Shown here one piece after another: positions 47,183 through 58,505 of a stretch of 64,000 bases of DNA (the first letter of the stretch is position 1; each line of letters starts with the position of its first letter). The position numbers and the translations under genes were made by a program. The notes under the pieces were generated by a model, which did no database searches, was not told where the DNA came from, and saw only the letters and a program-made list of their open reading frames with translations. The stretch comes from Prinsepia uniflora (lineage: Eukaryota; Streptophyta; Magnoliopsida; Rosales; Rosaceae), in contig CM064873.1 of assembly GCA_032719365.1 (NCBI GenBank), positions 40,649,742 through 40,713,741 on the forward strand, in the 5' to 3' direction.

Positions 47183-50093
47183 TGTAACGACCCCTCTCGA
47201 ATTCCAGAATTAGATTAGTGACTAATCATGATTAGTGAGGTTAATCGGTGATTAGTTGGGCGAAATCGGACGAACGATGGAAAATGACCGTTTTGCCCTA
47301 GGCGTGGGCAAAACGTTGACTTTTCATTCTGGCCTTCAAATGGATTTTGACCGATGACCGTGACGTAGCTTAGGACGTCACGAGTTCATAGACAGGTGGC
47401 ACGTTCAATTCTGACATTCGAGGAAGAAGTTATGACTTTCGGAAGCTTAAGGGCATTTTGGTAATTTTGATTAAAATAGGCAAATAGTAGACTTTTGGAC
47501 TATGAGGTCCGATAGCCGAGGGCCAAGGACCGTTACGTAGACCGGGATGATGTGAATCCATAGACAGACGGTACGTCGAATTCTGACGTTCGACGGCAAA
47601 GTTACGGTTCACGGAAGTACGAAAGTACTATTGCATGAATTACGAGACATATGTCATTTGGCAGTTAGTGAGCCGGATATTTGTCCCAAGGCCCAATGGA
47701 TGAGTGACAAGTGCCACCCATCCAATGGACACCAATTTCCCTTCATGCATATCATCTTCATCGATCATTTCTTCCTTTCTCCGTAAACACTACCCGATCT
47801 CACCCAACCATTCAAACCAACCCAAACCCTTAACCCATGATCAGCTGTGAGGACCAGGGAGTGATGGGAGGACGTTTGGATGCTTGTAGCCGGCCAGGAC
47901 GGCGCCACCGTGCACGGCTGAGGCCCAAACCCGAAACAGGTAACCCGGTTAGACCCAAAACTCATTTAATTTCGATTTTAATGTTATGGTTAGTTTTGGT
48001 TGATTTGGGAATGTTCATTAGGTTGTTAGAAAGTTTTTAAGATGGTTTTGGGTGGTAGTGCATGGCTGAGAAGCTGTGGGGAGGTGTTTGAAAATGTGGA
48101 CCGTGAGGAAGGAATCAAGCTGTTGGGATTTAGGGTATTTTAGTTAGTTTTGTTAATTGGAATGAATAGGAAATGAAGAAATAGGAATTATAGGATTGAT
48201 TAGGGACAAAACGGACGAAAAATGAGGATTTTATGGGCCTGGACCGGTCATGCCAGTCCAGTTGTAGAAAATGGGCCAAATCGGCCGGTCTGAACCGGCT
48301 GGAGGTTGAAGACACGACTACAGTGCACCGGCGCGTGAGCCCACACACAGAGCCCTTTGGGGGGCGCGTGGCAGCGCGTGGTGGGGAATTTGGGGAAGCT
48401 TTCAACATACGAAATCATCTGTTCGATGTAACGAACATTTTGGGACTGATTTCGTGTCAATCGGACATCGTTTCGATAGGTTTCGGGGTGTCTGATGGTT
48501 TAGGATCAGTTTTAAAAATAGTTAGAAAATCGGGAAAATTATGGGACTTCAATGAGAGGTTAATAAGGCTATTAGTAACCCTCTAAATTAATTTTGACAG
48601 GTTTGGGAGTCCCGGTGACGACGATTGACCCGGGAGACGATTATGGCACGCGTATCGAGGCGCGACTTCGGACGGTCTGTGAGTAGACCTTGATTTCTAA
48701 ACTGTTATGCATGCATAGATGTTTTATATGGATTATGAAAGTGATTCTATGACGTTGATTTGGATATTGGTGAATTATATGGTTTCACGTATTTCGAGGT
48801 AATTTACGTGCTTGCACGTAAATCGAGGTTTTTTGGTTTTACTCTGATTTTCCGTACTTATGGTTTTGGATATGATTTCATGATATGGTTTTGGATTTGA
48901 AAAGGTAAACTCGGGTTCGAGACCCCTTTGTTTCAGAAACCCTCGGACTCGATGTCCCTTTTAATTACATTCTCGGGACGGAGGCCCAATTGGTTCTTAA
49001 ATTGATTTCGGATATGGAAATATGGAATTGGGCATGAGACCCATTTGATTTACCAAATCGGGCATGAGCCTAGGTTGTTTACGATTCGGACCAGAGGTCC
49101 AGTTTGTATGTGGATTCGGGCCTAGGGCCTAGCTATGTGTCACAAATGGTTTTTATGGGTCATGACGGTTTATGGGAACCAGCATGAACCATTGAAATGG
49201 ATTTACGGGTCATAACGGTTTATGGGAACCAGCATGAACCCTTGGAAAGGATTTTATGGTTCATGACGGCTTATGGGGGCCGGGCATGAATCCTTGAAAG
49301 GTTTCAAGAATAATTTCAAAAGGTTTTTCATATGCCAACCTTTATATATGATTGTCTCCTCCGGGGAGGGTCGTTGGCGTGGGTGGACCCCGGAGTAGTC
49401 ACGGGGCACTGACTGAGTGGAGTCGCCCCCTAGTTGGGTTCCTTACTCTCAAGATGGTCATGGTTCGTTACTTCCAGGGAAGGTCATTGATCTACGGACA
49501 TTGACCTGGGTGGACGCTGGAGAGACTTGGGTTTGAGACCCCAGTTAGCACGCGCGTAGCTCTATATACCGTGACAGGTTCTTGGATATGAAATATAATG
49601 GATAAACATGATTTAAATTGGTTTGGGAAATTGTGTTTTATGATGATAAATGGATTTGGGCTGAGGTCCCACATATGTTCACTGTGTTATGGTTTTCTGT
49701 AAATGGTTTTGGGCAGGAGCCCGTGTGACTTGTATTTACGGAAATTGGGGCTGTGACCCTAAATATGGTTGTTTAAATATATGTGATTGGATAAATGGTA
49801 TTACTATGCATGCATGCTTTTTAGTGAAGGGTATAAAGGTCTTTATGAAATATGTTTTTATAAACTCTTTATTTTTTTCCACTCACAGTCTTTCTGTTTT
49901 TAATACCCTTCAGGTTGGATACGATGTGGACTGTAGCAGAGACCGAGATATCACATACCTCATCCGGATCCTGGCGTACTTTGATAGCCCGGGAGGGCAA
50001 AGGTTGGAAATTTCCCTTGTCTGACACCCCGTGTCAGACGGGATCAGGGGCGTTCCTCGTTAATCCCTGGGGGATTGAGGACGGGTCCTGACA
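47183..50093 (+). repeat. Element G 5' LTR
   Basis: 2911 bp, TGTAACGACCC to GGGTCCTGACA. It includes the GCGCGTG module (about 48319-48380), an array of short inverted repeats (about 48917-49150), and a 52-bp segment (within 49597-49655) absent from the 3' LTR. Confidence 0.93.
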
Positions 50094-50095
50094 GG

Positions 50096-50107
50096 TGGTA
50101 TCAGAGC
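50096..50107 (+). promoter_or_regulatory. Primer-binding site of element G (initiator tRNA-Met type)
   Basis: TGGTATCAGAGC begins two bases after the 5' LTR and matches the plant tRNA-iMet 3' complement. Confidence 0.88.
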
Positions 50108-53100
50108 GAGGCTGGCTTATCAGAGCTCGGCTAGCTCATATCAAAGCATAGGATTGCTCATAGGATTGCTTATCAGAGCATGGTTTGATCTTACAGTGTG
50201 CGCAGGTCGAGGATATGATATCTCAATGGGCTATAGTTCGTTATCAACCTGATAGTTTGGATGCCGGTACGATAGTTAGTAGGATGGAATCGTGAAATGT
50301 CTTGGTTCGGCATTTGATGCCAGGGTTGCCATAGTTCTGTCAAGTTTGGCAGTGTGGGACCCTACGAAGAGATAAACGTAATCGTACGTTAGCGTTTTGA
50401 TCGTGAGACGGTTAGTTGGGATCGTCTTCACAATGTCGTAGGATCGGTTTGGCAATAGTTCAAAATTGTGATCATCGGTTGGTTGGATTTTGTTGAGTTA
50501 AATGGATTTACTGCTCCTGGCAGTTAGCAGTCGAGTTCGTGGAACTCTAGTTAAACTTATGGCAGTTAGCAGTCGGATTCGAGGAATCCTAGTTGATTTG
50601 ACGGTAGGATTGGATTGTCGTCTTTACGATGTCGGGATCGCGTGGTCGGTCAGATCGTGGATTATACTGCTTTCCGCAGTTGGGTTCAGGGAGACCCTAG
50701 AGTGTGATCGTGGAATCCTAAGGTAGGATGTATGGTTCGAAAATGTGAGTTGGCGAGTGGTTTGACTTGACGACTTTTCAGAGGTGAGACCATCGGTTGG
50801 TCATGTCATATTTGAACATATTCTGTCATGTTTGGGTCATGCTTGGTCATGTCATGTCAGACCTGGTCATGTCATGTTCGGTCTAGTCATGTCTGCAGTC
50901 GAGTTTGTACTTATCGGTTATACCTAGTTGGTTGTCGTACTACTTTAGTTATGATGGTCTTTTGGTGCAGCTAAGGTCATGGACGACCTGGTAGACGACA
51001 TTGGTTAAGTCGAGTTACAACAGGTTAGCGTTTGGTTAGAAAGGTTTCCAAGGTTGGTACTTGTCGATGGAATCCCTTTGTTGGGGATACAGAGTAATTA
51101 ATACGAGCAGTTGATTCCGTTGGATGCGGAGTCTAGATCTTGATGTCTGGTGTTTAAGTCTGCACGAGGCTGTGGTAGGCACTACTACCGAGCGTGGTTG
51201 TAGTTATGGTTGTTGGGAATCAGGGACATTCAGGGGACGTTTCCTTTTCTCATATGCGTTGTTAGGGTGACTGTACCCAGAGTTGTTGGGTATGAGGGAG
51301 GCAGAGTTTCTCCAATTCGAGCTGAGGTACGGGATCGTCACTCGGCATGAGCGGAGATCCAGGGTTGTCTGATGCGCACATCGTGAGCTGATGCTGATGC
51401 TTGTGTGCTGGTGTTGGTGATGATACAGGTACTGGTGCTGGTGCTGGTGCCGGTGAATGCGATGCCGGTGAGTTACGAGTCGGGATGTGACTCCATCGAG
51501 ATGGACATTTGTTCGGTATCTGTGGTTCGAGAGTGGATCATGGATAGTAGTGGACTGGATTAGATCCAACGGTAGTTGGGACGTGTGGATCGAGTACTGT
51601 CATGGGGGATTAGTGACCAGTTGTTCAGTGTTGGCTAGGATTGGTCAGGACTGGTCAGATATGGTGGTATGTAGAGATTTGACCGCAGATCACAGCAAGA
51701 GTCTGTTGTGACTCTTCAGTCGAGTGTTACATCAGGATAGATGACTCAACATCCTTTTGGATGTACATATACGGTTGTAACCAGATAGGTGAGTTGATTG
51801 TTTAAGGACACGTGGATGATGTCCGAGTATATTGGTTCCGACATGGTTGGAACTTCGGAATCGAGAAAGGTTGTGATTGAGGTTACGAGTGGAATGCGAG
51901 TTTTCGGCATTGGTAATGGGTATTTCAAAGTCATTTTGGCTGACTTCTCAGATTCTACCATGATTGATGATGGTAGATGATGTTGATGATGTAGATGTTG
52001 TTGGTTGCCACTAGTACACTGATCGTGTATTAGTTGGTGGACCTGGATTTGTCTTGGGTCATCAGGAGGAGTTGAGTATATCGAAATTAGGTGACCGAGA
52101 TTTCTCATTTTCTGCTTGGTGGCAGACGATGTTAGATTACGTGGTGTGGTGAGTGCAGCGAGTTTTGGTTGCATTCACGTAGGGATGAGTTTTTGATGTT
52201 ATTGTATTGGATCATCCTTGATTTTTCCTCGGTGGAATGACAAGGATCGATACGAGGTAATTGGAGAGAACCCACAGTCTCGGTGTGTCTCGTCGTTACC
52301 TGATCTATTTAGATGTGGGAAATGGTTGAGGACTTTGGGCGTCGTGACGATCCTCGATCGTGACGTTTATGGTCGGGTGACTCAGTGATGAATCACGATC
52401 GTGACGTCTATGGTCGGTTGACGTAGTGATGGATCTGGTTCGTGATCTTGATGATCCAAATAGGTGGAAAGTTTATCGCACTTACTTGGATAGTTGAGTT
52501 GAGGATGATGGGACTGAACTTCTTTTCGAGGTAAATCCCTTATGGTATATTACTCAGGCGAGTAAGTGTCCAACGAGGTTGGATTTGGTCAGCCTTAGAG
52601 ACGTGTTGATATTAGGATTGGCTTCCCTATGAAGTTAATCAAACGTATTGAGTTAATCGTTTGAACAGGTATCCGATAGGTTCGGATATAGTGCGTCTCG
52701 GTAGACGAGAACGAGATTTCGGGTTTTGGAATTGGAATTCTGGGTGACGATTGAGGATTCGATTTTGGAACTTGAAAGTGGATTTCTGGATTTAGGTTTG
52801 GAATGTTCATTCCTAATACTAGTTTATGGAATGATGGTTACGGATTCGGATTTGGAAATGGATAATGGGTCGGAGTTTTGATTTGTCTAGTACTGGATTG
52901 GACAGATGGACTCCAAAATTGAAACGTGTTTGGCTATGACCTAGGTGGTCGTGTTATCGTCGTCGTTATTATTGTGGTAGGTTGGTAGATGGACGTATGT
53001 ACCTTGTACGTAGTTCGAGGTATGATACCGGGCAGACTTGTGGTGCCTGGTGACGGTATATAGGTTATACCGTGGGTACGGTGGTGAGCGTATTTGTAGT

Positions 53101-53737
53101 GGGCTTAGCTATGATACCATTGGATTCGTTGAGATCGTGAGCTGGACATTGGATACTGTGTTGTGGGTCATAGTTGATCTGATAGGTTCAGCTGCACACA
53201 GGTCTAATGAGGTGTTGGTGATTGTATACTCGGGATGAGTGTGTTGGTGGTTAGTGTAACCACGGGTGAGCATAGTGTCAGTTTTTGACCGGCGACTTTC
53301 AAGTGGTGACAGTTTGTCGGATGTGTCAGCATGGATCGTTGTGTGAGGTCTGATGACTCCCAATGGGAGCAGACGTCAAGATAGATTGGTGCTTGAGCAA
53401 GGAAACCTTCGAGTTGTTCGTGCCAACGAAATAGTAGGTCTGACAAGTGGTTAGCTCATAGGATGCTCAGGCTGCTCTGATACTAACAAGTGGTGTCAGC
53501 TCGGAACGTGTGATAACTTTCATTCGACGTGGTCGAGGGTAGTCGATGTAACGAGAGTGTTAGTGGTACGTCTGGGTGCAGACGAGTTTTGTTCTGGTTA
53601 GTTGGTGGACGAGTGTACACGTGTCGTGAGATCGAATTATTTCCACGAGGTGGATGTGGAATCAGAATAATTGGAGTTTCGAGAACGAAACTAAATTAAG
53701 GAGGGAAGAACGGTTGGAATTTCGAGGATGAAATTAA
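50108..53737 (+). other. Element G internal region, non-coding
   Basis: No gag or pol motif is found on either strand. It contains repeated TCATGTCATG-type words (50796-50892), a GCTGGT-rich stretch (51408-51470) and short inverted repeats such as GAGTTC-gtg-GAACTC (50533-50547) and GGATTC-gag-GAATCC (50575-50589). The last 100 bp (AATTTCGAGGATGAAATT) resemble the tail of gypsy pol seen at 1318-1336, a hint of descent from a coding element. Confidence 0.75.
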
Positions 53738-53752
53738 TTAAGGAGGGAAGGT
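53738..53752 (+). promoter_or_regulatory. Polypurine tract of element G
   Basis: TTAAGGAGGGAAGGT lies directly before the 3' LTR; it is the plus-strand DNA priming site. Confidence 0.8.
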
Positions 53753-56611
53753 TGTAACGACCTGTCCCAAATTCCAGAATTAGATTAGTGACTAATCATG
53801 ATTAGTGAGGTTAATCGGTGATATGTTTGGCGAAATCGGACGAACGATGCAAAATGACCGTTTTGCCCCTAGGCGTGGGCAAAACGTTGACTTTTCATTC
53901 TGGCGATCAAATGGACTTTGACCATTACCGTGACGTAGCTTAGGACGTCACGAGTTCATAGACAGGTGGCACGTTTAATTCCGACATTCGAGGAAGAAGT
54001 TATGACGTTTGGAAGCTTAAGGGCATTTTGGGAATTTTGATTAAAATAGGTAAATAGTTGACTTTTGGACTGGGAGGTCCGATGGCCGAGGGTCGAGGAC
54101 TGTTACGTAGATCGAGACGATGCGAATCCATAGACAGGCGGCACGTCGAATTCGGACGTTCGACGGTGAAGTTACGGTTCACGGAAGTACGAAAGTACTA
54201 TTGCATGAATTACGAGACGTATTTCATTTAGCAGTTAGTGGGCCAGATATTTGTCCCAAGGCCCAATGGATGAGTGACAAGTGTCACCCATCCAATGGAC
54301 ACCAATTTCCCTTCATGCATATCATCTTCATCGATCATTTCTTCCTTTCTCTCTAAACACTACCCGATCTCACCCAACCATTCAAACCAACCCAAACCCT
54401 TAACCCATGATCAGCTGTGAGGACCAAGGAGTGATGGGAGGACGTTTGGATGCTGGTAGCCAGCCAGGACGGCGCCACCGTGTACGGCTGAGGCCCAAAC
54501 CCGAAACAGGTAACCCGGTTAGACCCAAAACTCATTTAATTTCGATTTTAATGTTATGGTTAGTTTTGGTTGATTTGGGAATGTTCATTAGGTTGTTAGG
54601 AAGTTTTTAAGATGGTTTTGGGTGGTAGTGCATGGCTGAGAAGCTGTAGGGAGGTGTTTGAAAATGGGGACCGTGAGGAAGGAATCAAGCCGTTGGGATT
54701 TAGGGTATTTTAGTTAGTTTTGTTAATTGGAATGAATAGGAAATGAAGAAATAGGAATTATAGGATTGATTAGGGACAAAACGGACGAAAAATGAGGATT
54801 TTATGGGCCTGGACCGGTCACGTCGGTCCAGTTGTAGAAAATGGGCCGAATCGGCCGGTTTGAACCGGCTGGAGGTTGAAGACACGGCTACAGTGCACCG
54901 GCACGTGAGCCCACACATAGAGCCCTTTGGGGGGTGCATGGTAGCGCGTGGTGGGGAATTTGGTGAAGCTTTCAACATACGAAATCATCTATTCGATGTA
55001 ACGAACATTTGGGGACTGATTTCGTGTCAATCAGACATCGTTTCGATAGGTTTCGGGGTGTCCGATGGTTTAGGATCAGTTTTAAAAATAGTTAGAAAAT
55101 CGGGAAAATTATGGGACTTCAATGAGAGGTTAATAAGGCTATTAGTAACCCTCTAAATTAATTTCGACAGGTTTGGGAGTCTCGGTGACGCCGATTGACC
55201 CAGGAGACGATTATGGCACACGTATCGAGGCACGACTTCGGACGGTCTGTGAGTAGACCTTGATTTCTAAACGGTGATGCATGCATAGATGTTTTATATG
55301 GATTATGAAAGTGATTCTATGATGTTGATTTGGATATTGGTGAATTATATGGTTTCACGTATTTCGAGGCAATTTACGTGCTTGCACGTAAATCGAGGTT
55401 TTCTGGTTTTACTTTGATTTTCCATACTTATGGTTTTGGATATGATTTCATAATATAGTTTTGGATTTGAAAAGGTAAACTCGGGTTCGAGACCCCTTTG
55501 TTTCAGAAACCCTCGGACTCGATGTCCCTTTTAATTACATTCTCGGGACGGAGGCCCAATTGGTTCTTAAATTGATTTCGGATATGGAAATATGGAATTG
55601 GGCATGAGACCCATTTGATTTACGAAATCGGGCACGAGCCTAGGTTGTTTACGATTCGGACCAGAGGTCCAGTTTGTATGTGGATTCGGGCCTAGGGCCT
55701 AGCTATGTGTCACAAATGGTTTTTATGGGTCATGACGGTTTATGGGAACCGGCATGAACCATTGAAATGGATTTACGGGTCATGACGGTTTATGGGAACC
55801 GGCATGAACCCTTGGAAAGGATTTTATGGTTCATGACGGCTTATGGGGGCCGGGCATGAATCCTTGAAAGGTTTCAAGAATAATTTCAAAAGGTTTTTCA
55901 TATGCCAACCTTTATATATGATTGTCTCCTCCGGGGAGGGTCATTGGCTTGGGTGGACCCCGGAGTAGTCACGGGGCACTGACTGAGTGGAGTCGCCCCC
56001 TAGTTGGGTTCCTTACTCTCAAGATGGGCATGGTTCGTTACCTCCAGGGAGGGTCATTGATCTACGGACATTGACCTGGGTGGACGCTGGAGAGACTTGG
56101 GTTTAAGATCCCGGTTAGCACGCGCGTAACTCTATATACCGTGACAGGTTCTTGGATATGAAATATAATGGATTTGGGCTGAGGTCCCACACATGTTCAC
56201 TGTGTTATGGTTTTCTGTAAATGGTTTTGGGCAAGAGCCCGTGTGACTTGTATTTACGGAACTTGGGGCTGTGACCCTAAATATGGTTGTTTAAACATAT
56301 GTGATTGGATAAATGGTTTTACTATGCATGCATGCTTTTTAGTGAAGGGTATAAAGGTCTTTATGAAATATGTTTTTATAAAATCTTTATTTTTGTCCAC
56401 TCACAGTCTTTCTGTTTTTAATACCCTTCAGGTTGGATACGACGCGGACTGTAGCAGAGACCGAGATATCACATACCTCCTCCGGATCTTGGCGTACTCT
56501 GATAGCCCGGGAGGGCAAAGGTTGGAAATTTCCCTTGTCTGACACCCCGTGTCAGACGGGATCACGGGCATTCCTCGTTAATCCCTGGGGGATTGAGGAC
56601 GGGTCCTGACA
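53753..56611 (+). repeat. Element G 3' LTR
   Basis: 2859 bp, TGTAACGACCT to GGGTCCTGACA. It differs from the 5' copy by scattered substitutions and a 52-bp deletion at the AATGGAT junction (56167-56173). Confidence 0.93.
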
Positions 56612-57686
56612 ATTTACCTCATAAGGTCCCAAAACTCTGCTGAAATTTCTACTTAAATTTTACAAACAAGTTAGCCGCAATTTCCCTTTTGTTCATGCTT
56701 TTGGATTTTGATTCTTGCTTCTTGATTGTGATGTGAAGCTTGGGAAAAGAAGAAGTGTTCATGCCACTTCTCTCACGCCTCATCTTTCTTAGTATTTGTG
56801 TTTCTCAATCCCAATTCTCTTTAAGTTTTTATGCATTCCATTATGTTGTTTGTTAACTTAGATATGTGTGAGTAGTTTCCTTTAGAATTAGGGATGTTTG
56901 AAGCCCTAACCATGTTAGTTCTTATTTAGATTTCTAGCTCTTGATTATGATTTTTATGCATGACTGAATTTATTGGATTACTATACTTCATGAACTCAAT
57001 TTACGCTTATAAGCTTGATCACCTTGTTTGTGTATAACTGTAGATGTAATTTCTTAACGGACCATAATATCATCTTGAAATTTGTAGCATCACATTTAAG
57101 AGGGGGAATCTTATTCATAATCTAAACTCATGAAATTATAGGATTGCACATCACTTTCTAGGATTAGTGTATTGTCATCAAATCTTCTTTGCGTTTAATG
57201 CATTATCACGCACCATCGATAGTAGACGTTTTAAGGGCAGCACATCATGCTTAAAACATGCTAACTAAGAGAAGATAATAGGTGTGGGGTGAGCCTTAGC
57301 TGGGCCCCTGCCCGGGCACTTAAATCAGAAGCATGCATAGTAATTGAATCAAGGAAATTCAATGAGAACTATAATTGGTAAAGGTGGATAACTAGCTCTA
57401 ATTCGTCTTAATCATTCAATCAGCTTTCAATCTTGTTTTCGTCATTCTACTTATGTTTATGCATTTATAATTCATGCTCATCATTACTCAACCCCCCTAA
57501 TAGTTTTCTTACTTCATAACCAAGTTATCTCATTCTAAACTAAGTGGATTCAAGTTGAACAAGTCCTTGAGGGATCGACCTTTGTAAACCTACTATACTC
57601 GTTATATGATTTTGTGCACTTGCAAAGTATTACATTAGGAGTTTTCATTCATAATCTATTGTTTGATAAAAATTCTATCAAGTTTT

Positions 57687-57704
57687 TGGCACCCTTGTCG
57701 GGAA
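57687..57704 (+). promoter_or_regulatory. Primer-binding site of element H
   Basis: TGGCACCCTTGTCGGGAA starts six bases after the LTR and resembles the tRNA-Asp complement used by Athila-type elements with a few mismatches. Confidence 0.65.
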
Positions 57705-57782
57705 CTTATTCCTCAACGGTGTCCATATAGTTTGGAATTACAACTTGCTTTTTTTTTTGTTTCTTTTTCAAGGTACTAGTAC

Positions 57783-58505
57783 ATGTCACGCAACTCTTCA
57801 GTGGAGGGTACATCTCATGGCTCTACTCCACCCTCACGGCAAACTTTAGTTCACGGGAGCCCACAACCAGGTCCTCATGCCATGGCTAATCCATAATATC
57901 GTGCTCTTGTCCCTCCACCTGCACCTAGGATCCTTCGGGACTTCGCTGCCCCTCATGTGCCCGAAGACCTATTTCCTATTGTCTTTCCCGCAAGCACAGT
58001 GGAGAACTTTGAGCTTAAGTCCAGAACCATTCACATGTTGCCTACCTTTAATGGGCTATTTGGTGAAGATCCCCACCTTCATATCAAGGAATTTCTCCAG
58101 GTTTGTTCTACTCTTCGTATCAATGGGATGAATGAGAATGAAATTAGGTTGAGGTTGTTTAACTTTTCACTCAAGGATAGAGCTAAGGCTTGGTTTCATT
58201 CACTAGCACTAGCCTCTATTCATATTTGGACAGAATTGACTAGTTTGTTTCTCACCCAATACTACCCTATTGAAAAAACTAATGAGTTTAAGGCTAATAT
58301 TATGAACCCTAGATAGCTCCAAGATGAAGCCTTTTACGATTATTGGGAAAGGTTCAATGATATGCTACGTTCTTGTCCCCATCATAACATTGAGAATCAT
58401 CACCTCATGATGTAATTTTATGGAGGTATTCGAACTGGGGATCGAACCATGGTGAATTCCTAATCTCAAGGCATTTTAGATGGCACAGCAACCGAGGCCC
58501 GAGTC
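57783..58505 (+). pseudogene. Element H gag remnant
   Basis: The ATG at 57783 opens MSRNSSVEG. In-frame stops occur at 57894, 58314 and 58414. The conserved retrotransposon gag core is readable: NFELKSRTIHMLPTFNGLFG, then RLRLFNFSLKDRAKAWFHSL, LTSLFLTQYYP and YWERFNDMLRSCPHH. These match Athila-type gag, which builds the particle around element RNA. The frame fades near 58505 at the junction with fragment I. This copy cannot encode a full Gag. Confidence 0.82.

Larger units (their letters stand above)
47183..56611 (+). mobile_element. Element G: complete large non-autonomous LTR retrotransposon (LARD-like), 9.4 kb
   Basis: The element has a perfect TSD ATTTA (47178-47182 and 56612-56616), LTRs of 2911 and 2859 bp, a tRNA-Met-type primer site, a polypurine tract, and a 3.66-kb internal region with no gag or pol. 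This fits the large retrotransposon derivative class, mobilised by proteins of a related element. The LTRs look about 95% or more alike by eye, so it is one of the younger insertions here. It interrupts the 5' LTR of H. Confidence 0.92.
46699..58505 (+). mobile_element. Element H: Athila-like Ty3/gypsy retrotransposon, 5' part, split by element G
   Basis: A 5' LTR (TGATTACTTG... to ...TTCTATCA at 57680) is interrupted by G at ATTTA. Without G the LTR is about 1.5 kb. A primer site (57687) and a decayed gag follow. The pol region and 3' LTR are absent; sequence changes to fragment I near 58505. The exact LTR start at 46699 is my best estimate. Confidence 0.7.

Noticed and set aside
51204..51569. 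Minus-strand frame rich in His and Gln in element G
   Set aside because: It arises from a GCTGGT-type simple repeat inside a non-coding element.
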